DNA of 64,000 nucleotides, taken from assembly GCA_027587225.1 (NCBI GenBank), contig JAPDDQ010000001.1, positions 62,001 to 126,000 of the forward strand, written 5' to 3'. This DNA comes from Solirubrobacter taibaiensis (GTDB lineage Bacteria > Actinomycetota > Thermoleophilia > Solirubrobacterales > Solirubrobacteraceae). Made by a program: the position numbers and the translations under genes. The notes beneath the pieces were generated by a model. That model saw nothing but the letters and a program-made list of their open reading frames with translations. It searched no databases and was not told where the DNA came from. Every line of letters begins with the position of its first letter. The stretch's first letter is position 1. Below, one piece after another: positions 51,532 to 61,314 of the stretch.

Positions 51532-52429
51532 CTGAGGCTCCTTCCGAGTGCCCGTAGCCAGTCTTGATCCGTGCCCACCGGCACATGACGGGCGGGCACC
51601 GAACGCAGGTGGGACTTCAGCTCGTCACGACGCCCCAGCTCGGCGGCGGCGAACCGGCGCCGCAGCTCCGCGCTGGAGGAATCGGCCTCGACGCGCTGAC
51701 CCGTCTCGGGGTCCACGAGCGTGAGGTGGCCGACGTCGGGGAGTTCGGTTTCGCGCGGGTCGAAGACCTCGACCGCGAGCACGTCGTGGCGGGCGCCGAG
51801 GGCGCGCAGCGCGCCGCTCCAGTTCGACTCCTCACGGAAGTCGCTGATCACGACGACGAGGCTGTGTCCCCGCGCCAGGCGGTTGATGCGGCGCATGCCC
51901 TGCTCCAGTGCGTCCTCGGGCGAGTGGCCATCCTCGGCCACGCCCTTCGCGAGGGCGCGGCGCAGGTGCACCAGCGCGGAGCGACCCGCGCTCGGCGGCA
52001 TCTGCTGCGGGTCCGGGGAGCCGCACGTGAGCAGGCCGATGCGGCCCGCGCGGCGGACCGCGAGGCGCCCGATCACGAGCGCGACACCTTCGGCGACGTC
52101 CGACTTCAGGCGCTCCGCGGTACCGAACGCCATGCTCGCGGAGACGTCCACGAGCACCCACGTCGTGAGCGTGCGCTCAGGGATGTGGTCACGCACGTGG
52201 GGGAGCCCCGTGCGGGCGCTGGCGGCGGCGTCGAGCTTGCGGACGTCGTCGCCGACCTGGTACGGCCGGATCTGCGCGAGCTCGGTCCCCACGCCCAGGC
52301 CCGCCGCGCGCCGCTCACCCGGAAGGGCGCCGGCCGCGCGGTTGGCGAGGACGAGGTCGAGCACCTCGACCAGCGCCGCTTGCATCGGGCCCGGGCCTTG
52401 CGACCCGGGCGGGGAGGCGAGCTTGTTGC

Positions 52430-52433
<4 letters not shown>
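51528..52433 (-). CDS. DUF58 protein
   Basis: 301 residues. RPYQVGDDVRKLDAAASARTGLPHVRDH is the DUF58 signature (usually D-x-R-x-I-D-W). It is followed by a vWA-like region with LVDVSASMAFG and VVVISDFREE. GTG 52433 overlaps the moxR stop (GTGA), and its own stop overlaps the vWA start. Middle gene of the operon, probably cytoplasmic partner of the membrane vWA protein. Confidence 0.9.
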
Positions 52434-53461
<1,028 letters not shown>

Positions 53462-53601
53462 GCCATCGACTGTGGCGAGCGGTTCGTCAGGTCCCGATAA
53501 GCGGTGCCCCAGAACACGGAGCCCTCGCGTGCGCGGGCCTGCGCGCAGGTTGTTACACGCCGTTGATCCGGCGTTGAGTTAGTGAACCTACCTTGACGCT
53601 C

Positions 53602-54255
53602 ATGCGCATCCTCGTCGCCGAAGACCACCCGCGGATCGCCTCTGCCGTCGCGCGTGGGTTGCGGCGCGAGGGCATGGCGGTCGATGTCGCCGAAGACGGT
53701 GCGTCCGCGCTGTACAAGGCGCGGATCAATCCCTACGACATCGTCGTGCTCGACCGCGACCTGCCCGAGGTGCACGGTGACGACGTCTGCCGCGCGCTGA
53801 CCGCCGAGCAGCCGCGCACGAAGGTGCTGATGTTGACCGCGGCGCGCTCCACCGACGATCTGGTGGAAGGGCTCGCGCTGGGCGCCGACGACTACCTGTC
53901 GAAGCCGTTCCGGTTCGCCGAGCTGGTCGCGCGGCTGCGCGCATTGGGCCGGCGCACGGGCGAGGCGCGCCCGGCCGTGTTGAGCGCCGGCGACGTCGTC
54001 CTGGATCCCGCCCGGCGTGAAGCGAGCCGTGCTGGCAAGGACCTCGAGCTCACGCCCAAGGAGTTCGCCGTGTTGGAGGCGCTGTTGGAGGCGCAGGGCG
54101 CCGTCGTCACGCCCGAGACGCTGCTCGAGCGCGCGTGGGACGAGATGCTCGACCCGCTGAGCAACACGGTCCGCATGACGGTGATGGGGCTGCGCCGCAA
54201 GCTCGGCGAGCCCGCCCTGATCGAGACGGTCCGCGGGAGCGGCTACCGCATTTGA
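53602..54255 (+). CDS. OmpR-family response regulator
   Basis: 217 residues. The receiver domain has phospho-acceptor Asp in VVLDRDLPEV, Lys in LSKPFRF and Thr/Ala in MLTAARS. A winged-helix output follows with LTPKEFAVLEALLEAQG and NTVRMTVMGLRRKLGE. ATG 53602 is preferred over TTG 53593. It overlaps the histidine kinase as TTGA. Confidence 0.93.
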   Translation: MRILVAEDHPRIASAVARGLRREGMAVDVAEDGASALYKARINPYDIVVLDRDLPEVHGDDVCRALTAEQPRTKVLMLTAARSTDDLVEGLALGADDYLSKPFRFAELVARLRALGRRTGEARPAVLSAGDVVLDPARREASRAGKDLELTPKEFAVLEALLEAQGAVVTPETLLERAWDEMLDPLSNTVRMTVMGLRRKLGEPALIETVRGSGYRI

Positions 54256-55157
54256 TCTCCAACCTGCGTGTCCGGCTGACCGTCATCTACGGCGGCATCT
54301 TCTTCGTCTTCGTGGCGGTGCTGCTCGGCGTCTCCTACTGGCTGATGGGACGTCACCTGCACCGCACCCTCGGCGAGATCGCCGCGGACAACGCGCAGGG
54401 CCAGCTCGGCATGCAGTACCTGCTCTTCCTCGCCGGCGCGACCCTCGTCGCCGGCGCGCTGGGCTGGTGGCTCGCGGGGCGTGAGCTGCGCTCGATGCAG
54501 AGCGCCTTCGACGCCCGCGAGCGCTTCGTGGCCAACGCCTCCCACGAGCTGCGCTCCCCGCTGACCGTGATCCGCACCGAAGCCGACGTCACCCTGGCCA
54601 ACCCAGACGCCGACATCGCCGAGTTCCGCGCCATGGGCCACGAGATCGTCAACGCGGTCGAGGACATGGACGCGTTGCTCGACGGGCTGATGGTGCTCGC
54701 GCGGTCGGGGCACGGCCTGGCGGGCGTCGAGTCGGTGGACTTGGCCGCGGCTGCGCGTGCCGCCGCGAAGCGCGTCCGGGCCGGCGGTGTGCACGTCCGG
54801 CTGGACCTGGAGCCCGCGGGGGTGCGTGGCGAGCGGCGGCTGTTGGAGCGCTTGGCCGCCAATCTGATCGAGAACGGCGTGCGTTACAACGCGCCGGGTG
54901 GGTTCGTGTCGGTGTCCACGCGGGCCTCGGGTGACGGGGCGGTGCTGGATGTCGTGAACTCCGGGCCGCGGGTGGAACCCGATGTCGCGGCGCGCCTGAT
55001 GGAGCCGTTCGAGCGTGGTGGCCGGACCGGCACACACGGTGCCGGCCTCGGATTGTCGATCGTGCGCTCGGTCGCTGAAGCGCACGGGGGCCGGCTCGCG
55101 CTGTCGCCGCGCGAGGAGGGCGGGTTGTCCGTCCGCGTGTCGCTGCCGGCCGCGTGA
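54252..55157 (+). CDS. Sensor histidine kinase partner of the OmpR regulator
   Basis: 301 residues from TTG 54252, directly overlapping the regulator stop. Two membrane helices (VIYGGIFFVFVAVLLGVSYW; YLLFLAGATLVAGALGWWLA) flank a very short extracytoplasmic loop. H-box VANASHELRSPLTV, N-box NLIENGVRYNAP and G-box GAGLGLSIV are intact. The DxGxG box is reduced to VVNSGPR. With almost no external domain, it probably senses within the membrane or through a partner. Confidence 0.92.
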   Translation: MISNLRVRLTVIYGGIFFVFVAVLLGVSYWLMGRHLHRTLGEIAADNAQGQLGMQYLLFLAGATLVAGALGWWLAGRELRSMQSAFDARERFVANASHELRSPLTVIRTEADVTLANPDADIAEFRAMGHEIVNAVEDMDALLDGLMVLARSGHGLAGVESVDLAAAARAAAKRVRAGGVHVRLDLEPAGVRGERRLLERLAANLIENGVRYNAPGGFVSVSTRASGDGAVLDVVNSGPRVEPDVAARLMEPFERGGRTGTHGAGLGLSIVRSVAEAHGGRLALSPREEGGLSVRVSLPAA

Positions 55158-55176
55158 GCTGGGTAGCGTCGGACCC

Positions 55177-55935
55177 ATGTCCGACAAGAACACCGTCGCT
55201 CGTGCCGAACGCCTCTCGCAGCTCCATGCCGAACGTCAGCCGCTGGTCCTCCCGACCGTGTGGGACGTCTGGTCGGCCCGCGTCGCCGTCGACGCGGGCT
55301 TCGAAGCGCTGACGATCGGCAGCCATCCGCTGGCCGACTCCCGCGGTGCCGAGGATCACGAAGGGCAGACCTTCGAGGAGGTCATCGCCGCGGTGCGGCC
55401 GATCATCGCCGGCGTGGACGTGCCCGTGTCCGTCGACCTCGAGGCCGGCTACGGGCAGACGCCCGCGGACCTCGTGGCCGGTCTCGTCGACGCCGGCGGC
55501 GTGGGACTGAACCTCGAGGACACCGTGCACTCAGACGGCGGGCGCGTGCGCAGCACGACCGAACACGCGGACTACATCGGCGGCCTGCGCGCCGCGGCTG
55601 ACGACGCCGGGGTCAAGGTCTGGATCAACGGCCGCACCGATCTGTTCCTGCACGCCGACGACCCCGCGAGTGTGCTGGACGAGGCGATCGAGCGCCTGCA
55701 GGCGATGGTCGCCGCAGGCGCCGACAGCGTCTATCCCGTCCGCATCCAGGACGCCGACGAGCTCATCCGCGCCGTCGTCGCTGCCGTCTCGGTGCCGGTG
55801 AACTGCACGGCCCACCCGGTCAAGCACGACCTCGAGCGCTTCCGGCGCCTCGGCGTTGGGCGCATCACTTTCGGCCCGCTGTTGCAGATGGCGCTGACCG
55901 ACGCCACGCGCGAGATGATCGACCCCTGGCGCTGA
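55177..55935 (+). CDS. Isocitrate lyase/PEP mutase superfamily protein
   Basis: 252 residues. A TIM-barrel with LVLPTVWDVWSARVAVDAGFEAL, the metal-binding SVDLEAGYG, GVGLNLEDT and GRTDLFL. The lyase KKCGH motif is absent, so it is not true isocitrate lyase. Family members include oxaloacetate decarboxylases and PEP mutase-like C-C/C-P bond enzymes. ATG 55177 is 19 bp after the kinase gene. Confidence 0.88.
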   Translation: MSDKNTVARAERLSQLHAERQPLVLPTVWDVWSARVAVDAGFEALTIGSHPLADSRGAEDHEGQTFEEVIAAVRPIIAGVDVPVSVDLEAGYGQTPADLVAGLVDAGGVGLNLEDTVHSDGGRVRSTTEHADYIGGLRAAADDAGVKVWINGRTDLFLHADDPASVLDEAIERLQAMVAAGADSVYPVRIQDADELIRAVVAAVSVPVNCTAHPVKHDLERFRRLGVGRITFGPLLQMALTDATREMIDPWR

Positions 55936-55944
55936 CGGCGCGGG

Positions 55945-56766
55945 TCACTTGTAGCGCCGGCACTGCTCGTCGGTGCCCTTGATGAGTCCGCTGATCGCGG
56001 CCGTCCCGAAGTCCTTGCTCTCGGAGCCGGAGAGGATCGTCGGGGCGACCCCGGTGACCGTCATGTACGCCCGCAGGCGCGGCTGGAGGCACTCGATGTA
56101 CCTCCGGCTGTAGCCCCCCGTCCGGAGCTGCAGCGCTATTTCCTCGGCGACGTAGATCGCGACCGCCTTCGGGCACTTCTCGACCAGCCGCAGCGCGGCC
56201 CGCCCCGAGCCCGCGTCCACACGGAACAGCGAGTAGACGTACTTGCGCACGGCGGCGTCGCTCAGCTTCAGCGTCTGCTGGGCCACGCACTCCTGGACCT
56301 CGGGCACCGAGAGGGCACCTTCCGACAGGGCCCGGACCGACACGACCGCGGTCGAACGCAGGAAGTCGTCGCCGAACTCGTCGAGCTTCCACGTCTCATC
56401 CTCGCGGACGAAGGTCACCGTGCCGAATGGCCCCTTGAGCGCCGAGCCCTCGTACGCGACCGACGCGATGGCCTGCTCCCCCGCCACCTTCACGTCGAGG
56501 ACCTTCGGCGTGCCCGAGCCGACGATCTGCTGGACGTTGCGGCACTTCTCACGGTCACCCTTGAACACCGCGCGGATGAAGCGATCGGTCGAGTTCTCGA
56601 AGCAGAGCTCGTAACCGCCCGCGGTGCTGATGACCTTCGGCGCGATCTCGCGCACCTGTGCGGCGGGGTCGGGCGTGGCCGTCGGCGTCGGCTTCTCGGG
56701 CGGCTCGTCTCCTCCGCAGGCGACGACGAAGAGCACGAGAACGGCGAGGGAGACGGCGCGCGGCAT
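55945..56766 (-). CDS. Predicted lipoprotein
   Basis: 273 residues. Signal peptide with lipobox VVAC (Cys at ~17), then a low-complexity PPEKPTPTATPDP linker. A first globular half has the look of a SnoaL/NTF2-like averaging domain (YELCFENSTDRFIRAVFKGD). A second half has four cysteines (VQECVAQ, VEKCPKA, IECLQ, EQCRRY). No family named. Probably anchored outside the membrane. Confidence 0.75.
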   Translation of the reverse strand: MPRAVSLAVLVLFVVACGGDEPPEKPTPTATPDPAAQVREIAPKVISTAGGYELCFENSTDRFIRAVFKGDREKCRNVQQIVGSGTPKVLDVKVAGEQAIASVAYEGSALKGPFGTVTFVREDETWKLDEFGDDFLRSTAVVSVRALSEGALSVPEVQECVAQQTLKLSDAAVRKYVYSLFRVDAGSGRAALRLVEKCPKAVAIYVAEEIALQLRTGGYSRRYIECLQPRLRAYMTVTGVAPTILSGSESKDFGTAAISGLIKGTDEQCRRYK

Positions 56767-56816
56767 AGCTGGGCCGTGCCCGGCACGCCACGTGGGGAAA
56801 CGCGCGTGCCGGTCGG

Positions 56817-57251
56817 CTACGGGGTGCGGGCGCGCTCGAGGAACACGAGGTCGTGGCCCACGGACGGCTCGCGGCGCGTCTCCACGAAGCCATGACGCTC
56901 GTACAGCCGGAGGTTCCCCACGCTCCGCTCGCCGGTGAACAGCCACGTGCCGCCGGCCTCGACGGCGGCACGGAGCAGCGCGGTGCCCAGGCCGGCGCCC
57001 TGCTTGTCGGGCACGACGCACAGGCGGGCGACCTCGCCCGTCGGCATCACGCGCACCGCGCCCACAAGCCGTGCGGCGTCGCGCGCACCGAGGACGACGA
57101 CATCGTCGCGCGCCAGCACCGCGACGACCTGCTCCAGCGTCTCGCGCAGGGGCGGGAGGAACTGGTCATAGACCATGCTCTCGCCGACGTAGGCGGCGCG
57201 CTGGATCGTGAGCAGCTCGCCCGCGTCGTCGACACCGAGGGGACCGATCAT
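56817..57251 (-). CDS. GNAT-family N-acetyltransferase
   Basis: 144 residues. ARLCVVPDKQGAGLGTALLRAA is the acetyl-CoA-binding motif A (R/Q-x-x-G-x-G/A), and NLRLYERHGFVE is motif B. Its ATG overlaps the stop of the HIRAN gene (ATGA). Substrate unknown. Confidence 0.9.
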   Translation of the reverse strand: MIGPLGVDDAGELLTIQRAAYVGESMVYDQFLPPLRETLEQVVAVLARDDVVVLGARDAARLVGAVRVMPTGEVARLCVVPDKQGAGLGTALLRAAVEAGGTWLFTGERSVGNLRLYERHGFVETRREPSVGHDLVFLERARTP

Positions 57252-57676
57252 CGGATGCGCAGCTCCACGGGCTCGCGGGACAGCAGCATGGTCACGCCGG
57301 TGCGCGGGTCACGGGGCGAGCGGCGCTGTTCACGCAGCACGACAGCATTCCACCCGAGCACGTCCACCGTGTACTCGCGCGGGACGTAGCCCAGGGACGT
57401 TCCGTCGCTCAGGTCCACGGCCACGGCGGACGGGTCGTGCGGGTTGTCCGGCTCCGGCCGCAGCATCAGCGCCGTGCCCGGGGCGGCCAACGCCGAAGCC
57501 AGCGCGTCCGGCCGGTGGAACGCGCCCGCGACGTGCGTGACGAGCAACCCGTCCGGGACTTCGCCGCGCCCGAGGAAGCGGCCTGAAGCGTCGACGAGCT
57601 GGTAGCCCGCGACCCAGACCTCGCCGCCGTCGTCGGGATACCAGTACCGCTCCTGATGCTCGACCTCGACGATCAC
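57248..57676 (-). CDS. HIRAN-domain protein
   Basis: 142 residues. The HIRAN domain (~45-110) has THVAGAFHRPD, then LRPEPDNPHDPSAVAV and GYVPREYT. HIRAN modules bind 3' DNA ends or damaged DNA in larger repair proteins; stand-alone copies are less understood. An N-terminal ~45 residues (YWYPDDGGEVWVAGYQLVD) has no known domain. GTG 57676 is chosen because longer frames run antisense through the divergent small membrane gene. Coupled to the GNAT gene. Confidence 0.7.
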   Translation of the reverse strand: MIVEVEHQERYWYPDDGGEVWVAGYQLVDASGRFLGRGEVPDGLLVTHVAGAFHRPDALASALAAPGTALMLRPEPDNPHDPSAVAVDLSDGTSLGYVPREYTVDVLGWNAVVLREQRRSPRDPRTGVTMLLSREPVELRIR

Positions 57677-57694
57677 TGGGTAGGGGAGACTGAC

Positions 57695-57877
57695 ATGGAG
57701 CTGCACAAGACTGTCGGGCACGCTGGACTCATCGGGTGGCGTGAGAAGCTCGCGGACGTCGTCGCGCCACGCGCGCCGATCGACGACGACACCGCGCGAG
57801 CGCTGATCGGGGGCGCGTTCTTCGTCCTCTCTGTCTATTACGTGATTCAGACGATCGTCAAGGTCGTCAAGGACTAG
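57695..57877 (+). CDS. 60-residue single-pass membrane protein
   Basis: ATG 57695 with GGGGAG ~7 nt upstream. Residues 1-35 are soluble (LHKTVGHAGLIGWREKLADVV). Residues ~37-58 form one membrane helix (LIGGAFFVLSVYYVIQTIV) with a Lys-rich end. Divergent from HIRAN (18-bp gap) and convergent with the MetE-like gene (4-bp overlap). No family recognised. Confidence 0.65.
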   Translation: MELHKTVGHAGLIGWREKLADVVAPRAPIDDDTARALIGGAFFVLSVYYVIQTIVKVVKD

Positions 57878-58914
57878 ACCTGCGCGTAGCGGGACGCGGC
57901 CGCGCGCGGGAGTTCGGCGAGCCGCGCGAGCGCCCGCCCGGCGGCCTCTGGTGTCCGTCGGCCGAGGCCGCACGCATGCGAGATCGCCACGCGCTCGCCG
58001 ACACTGCGCTCGATCAGGTCCAGCACGAACAGCTGCTCTTCGAGCGACTGGTCCTCGTGCGCGAAGCCGGCGATCAAGCGTGTCCCTCCGAGACGCAGCT
58101 TGTCCAGCGGCGCGTACCAGCGCGGCGCCGTCACCGGCGGGACGTCGGCCGCGGCGAACGGCGCGTGCAGGAACTCCAACGGCCGGCCTCCAGGCCAGGC
58201 GCGCACCAACGCGTTCGCCAGCGTCACCAGCGGCGCGGTGTCCTTCAGCTTCCCGAGCGCGCGGTGGTGCATGTCGCCGAGACACAGGTGGATCCCGAAG
58301 CGCGCGCCGGCCGGCGATCGCCGCGCGAGCTCGGCCACGCCGCGCGCCATCAACCGCGCCACGCCCGCCTGTGCGGCCCGAGGCATCCGCGACACCATGA
58401 TCAGCTCGATGGGGATCTCCAGCTGGAAGATCACATCGTCGCCACCGACGGCGTGGATGGCCTGGATCTCCGCGACCGTCGCGTCCGTGAACGGGCCCTT
58501 GCCCGTCAGCGCGCCGCGCGGCCCGAGCACGAACAGCGCCATGTCGAAGTCACCGGGAATGCCGACCTGGAAGCGCAGGTCGTGCAGCCCCGCCGCGGCC
58601 CGCGCGTCCACGAACAGCGGGTAGGACGCCTCGAAGGCCGAAAGGTGCCCGAGCTTGAGCCCGGACACCGTGTGTCCCTTGCGCACCCGGAAGACCGGCG
58701 TGTCCTTGTAGTCCGACCAGCCGCCGTCCTTCACCAGCTCGAAGTCCGGATGCTCCCGGAGCCCTTCGATGATGTGGATGATCCAGTGGAAGCGCTCGCC
58801 GGTCTCGCCGTCAGGGAGTGACGAAAGACCAGCGCCGACGGCGTCCAGCGCAGCGTCCATCGCCGCTGCTGGGCCGTCGGCGGGAAGACTGCCGACCAGG
58901 TGCGTGCCTCGCAT
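57874..58914 (-). CDS. UROD/MetE-superfamily protein
   Basis: 346 residues. TIM-barrel of the methionine synthase (cobalamin-independent) type: THLVGSLP at the N-terminus, FGIHLCLGDMHHRALG in the position of the MetE metal-His/Cys strand, and ISHACGLGRRTPEAAGRAL near the C-terminus. It lacks MetE's N-terminal domain and full zinc set, so it may be a related methyltransferase or a non-catalytic homologue. Confidence 0.65.
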   Translation of the reverse strand: MRGTHLVGSLPADGPAAAMDAALDAVGAGLSSLPDGETGERFHWIIHIIEGLREHPDFELVKDGGWSDYKDTPVFRVRKGHTVSGLKLGHLSAFEASYPLFVDARAAAGLHDLRFQVGIPGDFDMALFVLGPRGALTGKGPFTDATVAEIQAIHAVGGDDVIFQLEIPIELIMVSRMPRAAQAGVARLMARGVAELARRSPAGARFGIHLCLGDMHHRALGKLKDTAPLVTLANALVRAWPGGRPLEFLHAPFAAADVPPVTAPRWYAPLDKLRLGGTRLIAGFAHEDQSLEEQLFVLDLIERSVGERVAISHACGLGRRTPEAAGRALARLAELPRAAASRYAQV

Positions 58915-58923
58915 GTGCGGACA

Positions 58924-59151
58924 CTACACGTGCGGCTGAGAGCGCTCCCGAGTTTCCTTGCGATCCGACTTGTCGCAGTCGTAGCCGCCGCGGTGCCGCT
59001 TCTCCAGGACCAGTTCCTGCGACGGCGCCGCGGGCGTCGGGGTGGCGGCGGCGATGGCGAGCGTGCGGTCCACGCTCGTCATCCCGTGCAGAGAAGCACC
59101 GAGCAGTCCCACGCCCGCCACCAGTGTGGCGGCAAATCCGGCCTTGCGCAT
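58924..59151 (-). CDS. Small exported protein
   Basis: 75 residues from ATG 59151. The signal peptide (RKAGFAATLVAGVGLLGASLHG) leads to an Ala/Thr/Pro linker and a charged end with KRHRGGYDCDKSDRK. There is a single Cys and no family. A TTG 12 bp upstream would give 79 residues. Confidence 0.5.
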   Translation of the reverse strand: MRKAGFAATLVAGVGLLGASLHGMTSVDRTLAIAAATPTPAAPSQELVLEKRHRGGYDCDKSDRKETRERSQPHV

Positions 59152-59185
59152 GCCCACAGTCAAGCCTCAGTTGCTGAACGCAACC

Positions 59186-60106
59186 TCAAAGCAACCGACG
59201 AAACCACCTAAGAGAGAGCCCGCCGCCCATCAGCAGCAGGATCGCGGCGCCACCCGCGAACGCGCTGGTGACCTCGCGCTTCTCCATCTTGGTCGCGACT
59301 TCCGACCCGAGCTGCTCGTACACCGCGGACAACGCATCGGACTGGTCGGCGGTGAACGCCTCGCCGCCCGACCGCTCCGCGATCTGGCGCAGCGTGTCGA
59401 CGTCCGGAGGGACGGCGTCGCCGTTCGGCAGCGTCCCCGACGCCGTGCCCAGCGCGACGGTGTAGATCGGCACGCCGGCCTGCTTGGCCTCGTCGGAGAT
59501 CGGCAACGGGTCCTGCCCGTGCGTGGCCTTGCCGTCGGAGAGCAGGACGATCGCGCCCGGTGCCTTCTGGGACTTGATCATCGCGAGCGACGTCGCCAGC
59601 GCGTCACCGGTCGCGGTGCCGCCACTCGGCGTCATCGCGGCCTCCAGCGCGCTGCGCACCTCAGCCCGGTCGGTGGTCGGCGAGGACACGGCCTGCGCGC
59701 GATGGTTGAACACCACGCCGCCGACCCGCACCCGGTCCGGCACCTCGTCCAGGAACGCCTCGCCTGCGTCCTTCGCGGCCTCGAGCCGGGAAGGCGCCAC
59801 GTCCGTGGCCATCATCGACCCGGAGTGATCCATGGCGAGCACGATCGTCGCCTGCTCGGCCGGCACCGCCACGCTCACCTGAGGACGAGCCAACGCGGCG
59901 ATCAGCGCCGCGGTCGCGAGGCCCGCGAGACCGAGCGGGAGGTGACGGCGCCAGCCGGGCGAGCGCGGGACGGCCGAGACCGCCACACGGGGCGAGGCGA
60001 ACGCCGCAGCCGCGCGGCGGCGGCGACGTTCGGTGAACAGGTAGGCCACGCACAGCGCCGGGATCAGCGCCAGGCCGACCAGCAGCCATGGGGACTGAAA
60101 GCTCAC
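59186..60106 (-). CDS. Second BatA-like vWA membrane protein
   Basis: 306 residues. Same layout as the protein at 50593-51531: membrane pair, vWA with MIDAS (MDHSGSMMATD, GGTATGDAL, LLSDGKAT) and terminal helix. The two share stretches such as IPIYTVALGT and TATGDAL. Here the partner upstream is an HtrA-like protease (GTGA overlap), with no MoxR or DUF58 nearby. MIDAS is D-x-S-x-S intact. Confidence 0.88.
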   Translation of the reverse strand: MSFQSPWLLVGLALIPALCVAYLFTERRRRRAAAAFASPRVAVSAVPRSPGWRRHLPLGLAGLATAALIAALARPQVSVAVPAEQATIVLAMDHSGSMMATDVAPSRLEAAKDAGEAFLDEVPDRVRVGGVVFNHRAQAVSSPTTDRAEVRSALEAAMTPSGGTATGDALATSLAMIKSQKAPGAIVLLSDGKATHGQDPLPISDEAKQAGVPIYTVALGTASGTLPNGDAVPPDVDTLRQIAERSGGEAFTADQSDALSAVYEQLGSEVATKMEKREVTSAFAGGAAILLLMGGGLSLRWFRRLL

Positions 60107-61227
60107 GGCCGCGTCCCCAGGGTGGCCTGGATCGTCTGGTCGGCGCCCCCGCGCCGGATCTCGATCGAGACCTGCTCGCCAGGACGACGGTCCTGGATCG
60201 CGGCCGCGACGTCGTCGGAGTCGGCCACGCGCTCGCCGGCGACGGAGCGGATCACGTCACCGACCTGCAAGCCCGCGTTCGCGGCGGGGCCGCCGGAGGA
60301 GACCGAGGCGACGGTGACGCCGCCCGTGCCGCCGCTGGTGGAGACGCCCAGGTACGCGCGCCGGATCGACTCGCCGCGCTCGAGGCGCGGGATCACGTCG
60401 CGCACCGTGTTCGACGGCACCGCGAACCCGATCCCCACGCTCCCGCCACTCTGCGACGCGATCTGCGAGTTGACGCCGATCACGCGCCCCTGCGCGTCGA
60501 GCAGCGGACCGCCCGAGTTGCCGGGGTTGATCGGCGCGTCGGTCTGGATGACGGAGTCGATCTGGAAGCCGTCCGGCGCCTGGATGTGGCGGCCGGTGCC
60601 GGACACGATGCCCGCCGTGGTGGTCTGCGAGAGCCCGAACGGCGAGCCGATCGCGACCGCGAGCTGCCCGGTACGCACCGCGGTGGAATCCGCGAGCGAG
60701 AGCGCCTTGAGCCGGCGGCCGACATCCACCTTCACGACCGCGAGGTCGGAGGAGCGATCGACGCCCGTGACGCGCCCGGTCGCGGTCTCGTCGTCGGCGA
60801 ACTGCACCTGGACGGTGGTCGCGCTGCCGACGACGTGCGCGTTGGTGACGATCGTGCCGTCCGCGCCCGTGACGAAGCCCGTGCCGGACCCGCCCTGCGT
60901 CTGGATCGACACGACGGACTCGCGCGCGGCGGCGTAGATCGCAGCCACGTCGCCGGTCTGCTTGGCGCCGACCAGCGCGGGCGCGTTGTTGACGGCCGCG
61001 GGGTTGCCGTCGGTGTCGACGACGCCGAACGCGAACGCCCCGCCCGTGACGAGCGCCGCGGACACGAACCCACCGGCGAGCGCCGCACGGAAGTGGCCGC
61101 GCTGCTTGGGCGCAGCGGGCGGCGGTGCGGCCGACGGCGGCGGAGCCGGCGTCACCTCCGGTTCATAGGGGCGCGCACGGCGACCCTCGGTCGGGTCGCC
61201 ATCGAGCCACAGCAGGGGATCGGTCAT
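60103..61227 (-). CDS. HtrA/DegP-like trypsin-type serine protease with PDZ domain
   Basis: 374 residues. A Pro-rich cytoplasmic N-terminus, one membrane helix (FRAALAGGFVSAALVTGGAFAF, ~46-68), the protease domain with His in TNAHVVG, Asp in SSDLAVV and Ser in INPGNSGGPL, then a PDZ domain (SGGPAANAGLQVGDVIRSVAGE). It would degrade or refold misfolded exported proteins. ATG 61227 begins MTDPLLWLDGD. Coupled to the vWA gene downstream. Confidence 0.93.
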   Translation of the reverse strand: MTDPLLWLDGDPTEGRRARPYEPEVTPAPPPSAAPPPAAPKQRGHFRAALAGGFVSAALVTGGAFAFGVVDTDGNPAAVNNAPALVGAKQTGDVAAIYAAARESVVSIQTQGGSGTGFVTGADGTIVTNAHVVGSATTVQVQFADDETATGRVTGVDRSSDLAVVKVDVGRRLKALSLADSTAVRTGQLAVAIGSPFGLSQTTTAGIVSGTGRHIQAPDGFQIDSVIQTDAPINPGNSGGPLLDAQGRVIGVNSQIASQSGGSVGIGFAVPSNTVRDVIPRLERGESIRRAYLGVSTSGGTGGVTVASVSSGGPAANAGLQVGDVIRSVAGERVADSDDVAAAIQDRRPGEQVSIEIRRGGADQTIQATLGTRP

Positions 61228-61314
61228 GTCCACCGAGGTTGAAGCCCGGTGCGTCAGGTCAAGATAAGGCGAACGCCCGATGTGCGGCTCCCACCCCGGG
61301 CGTAGGGTCGCGAC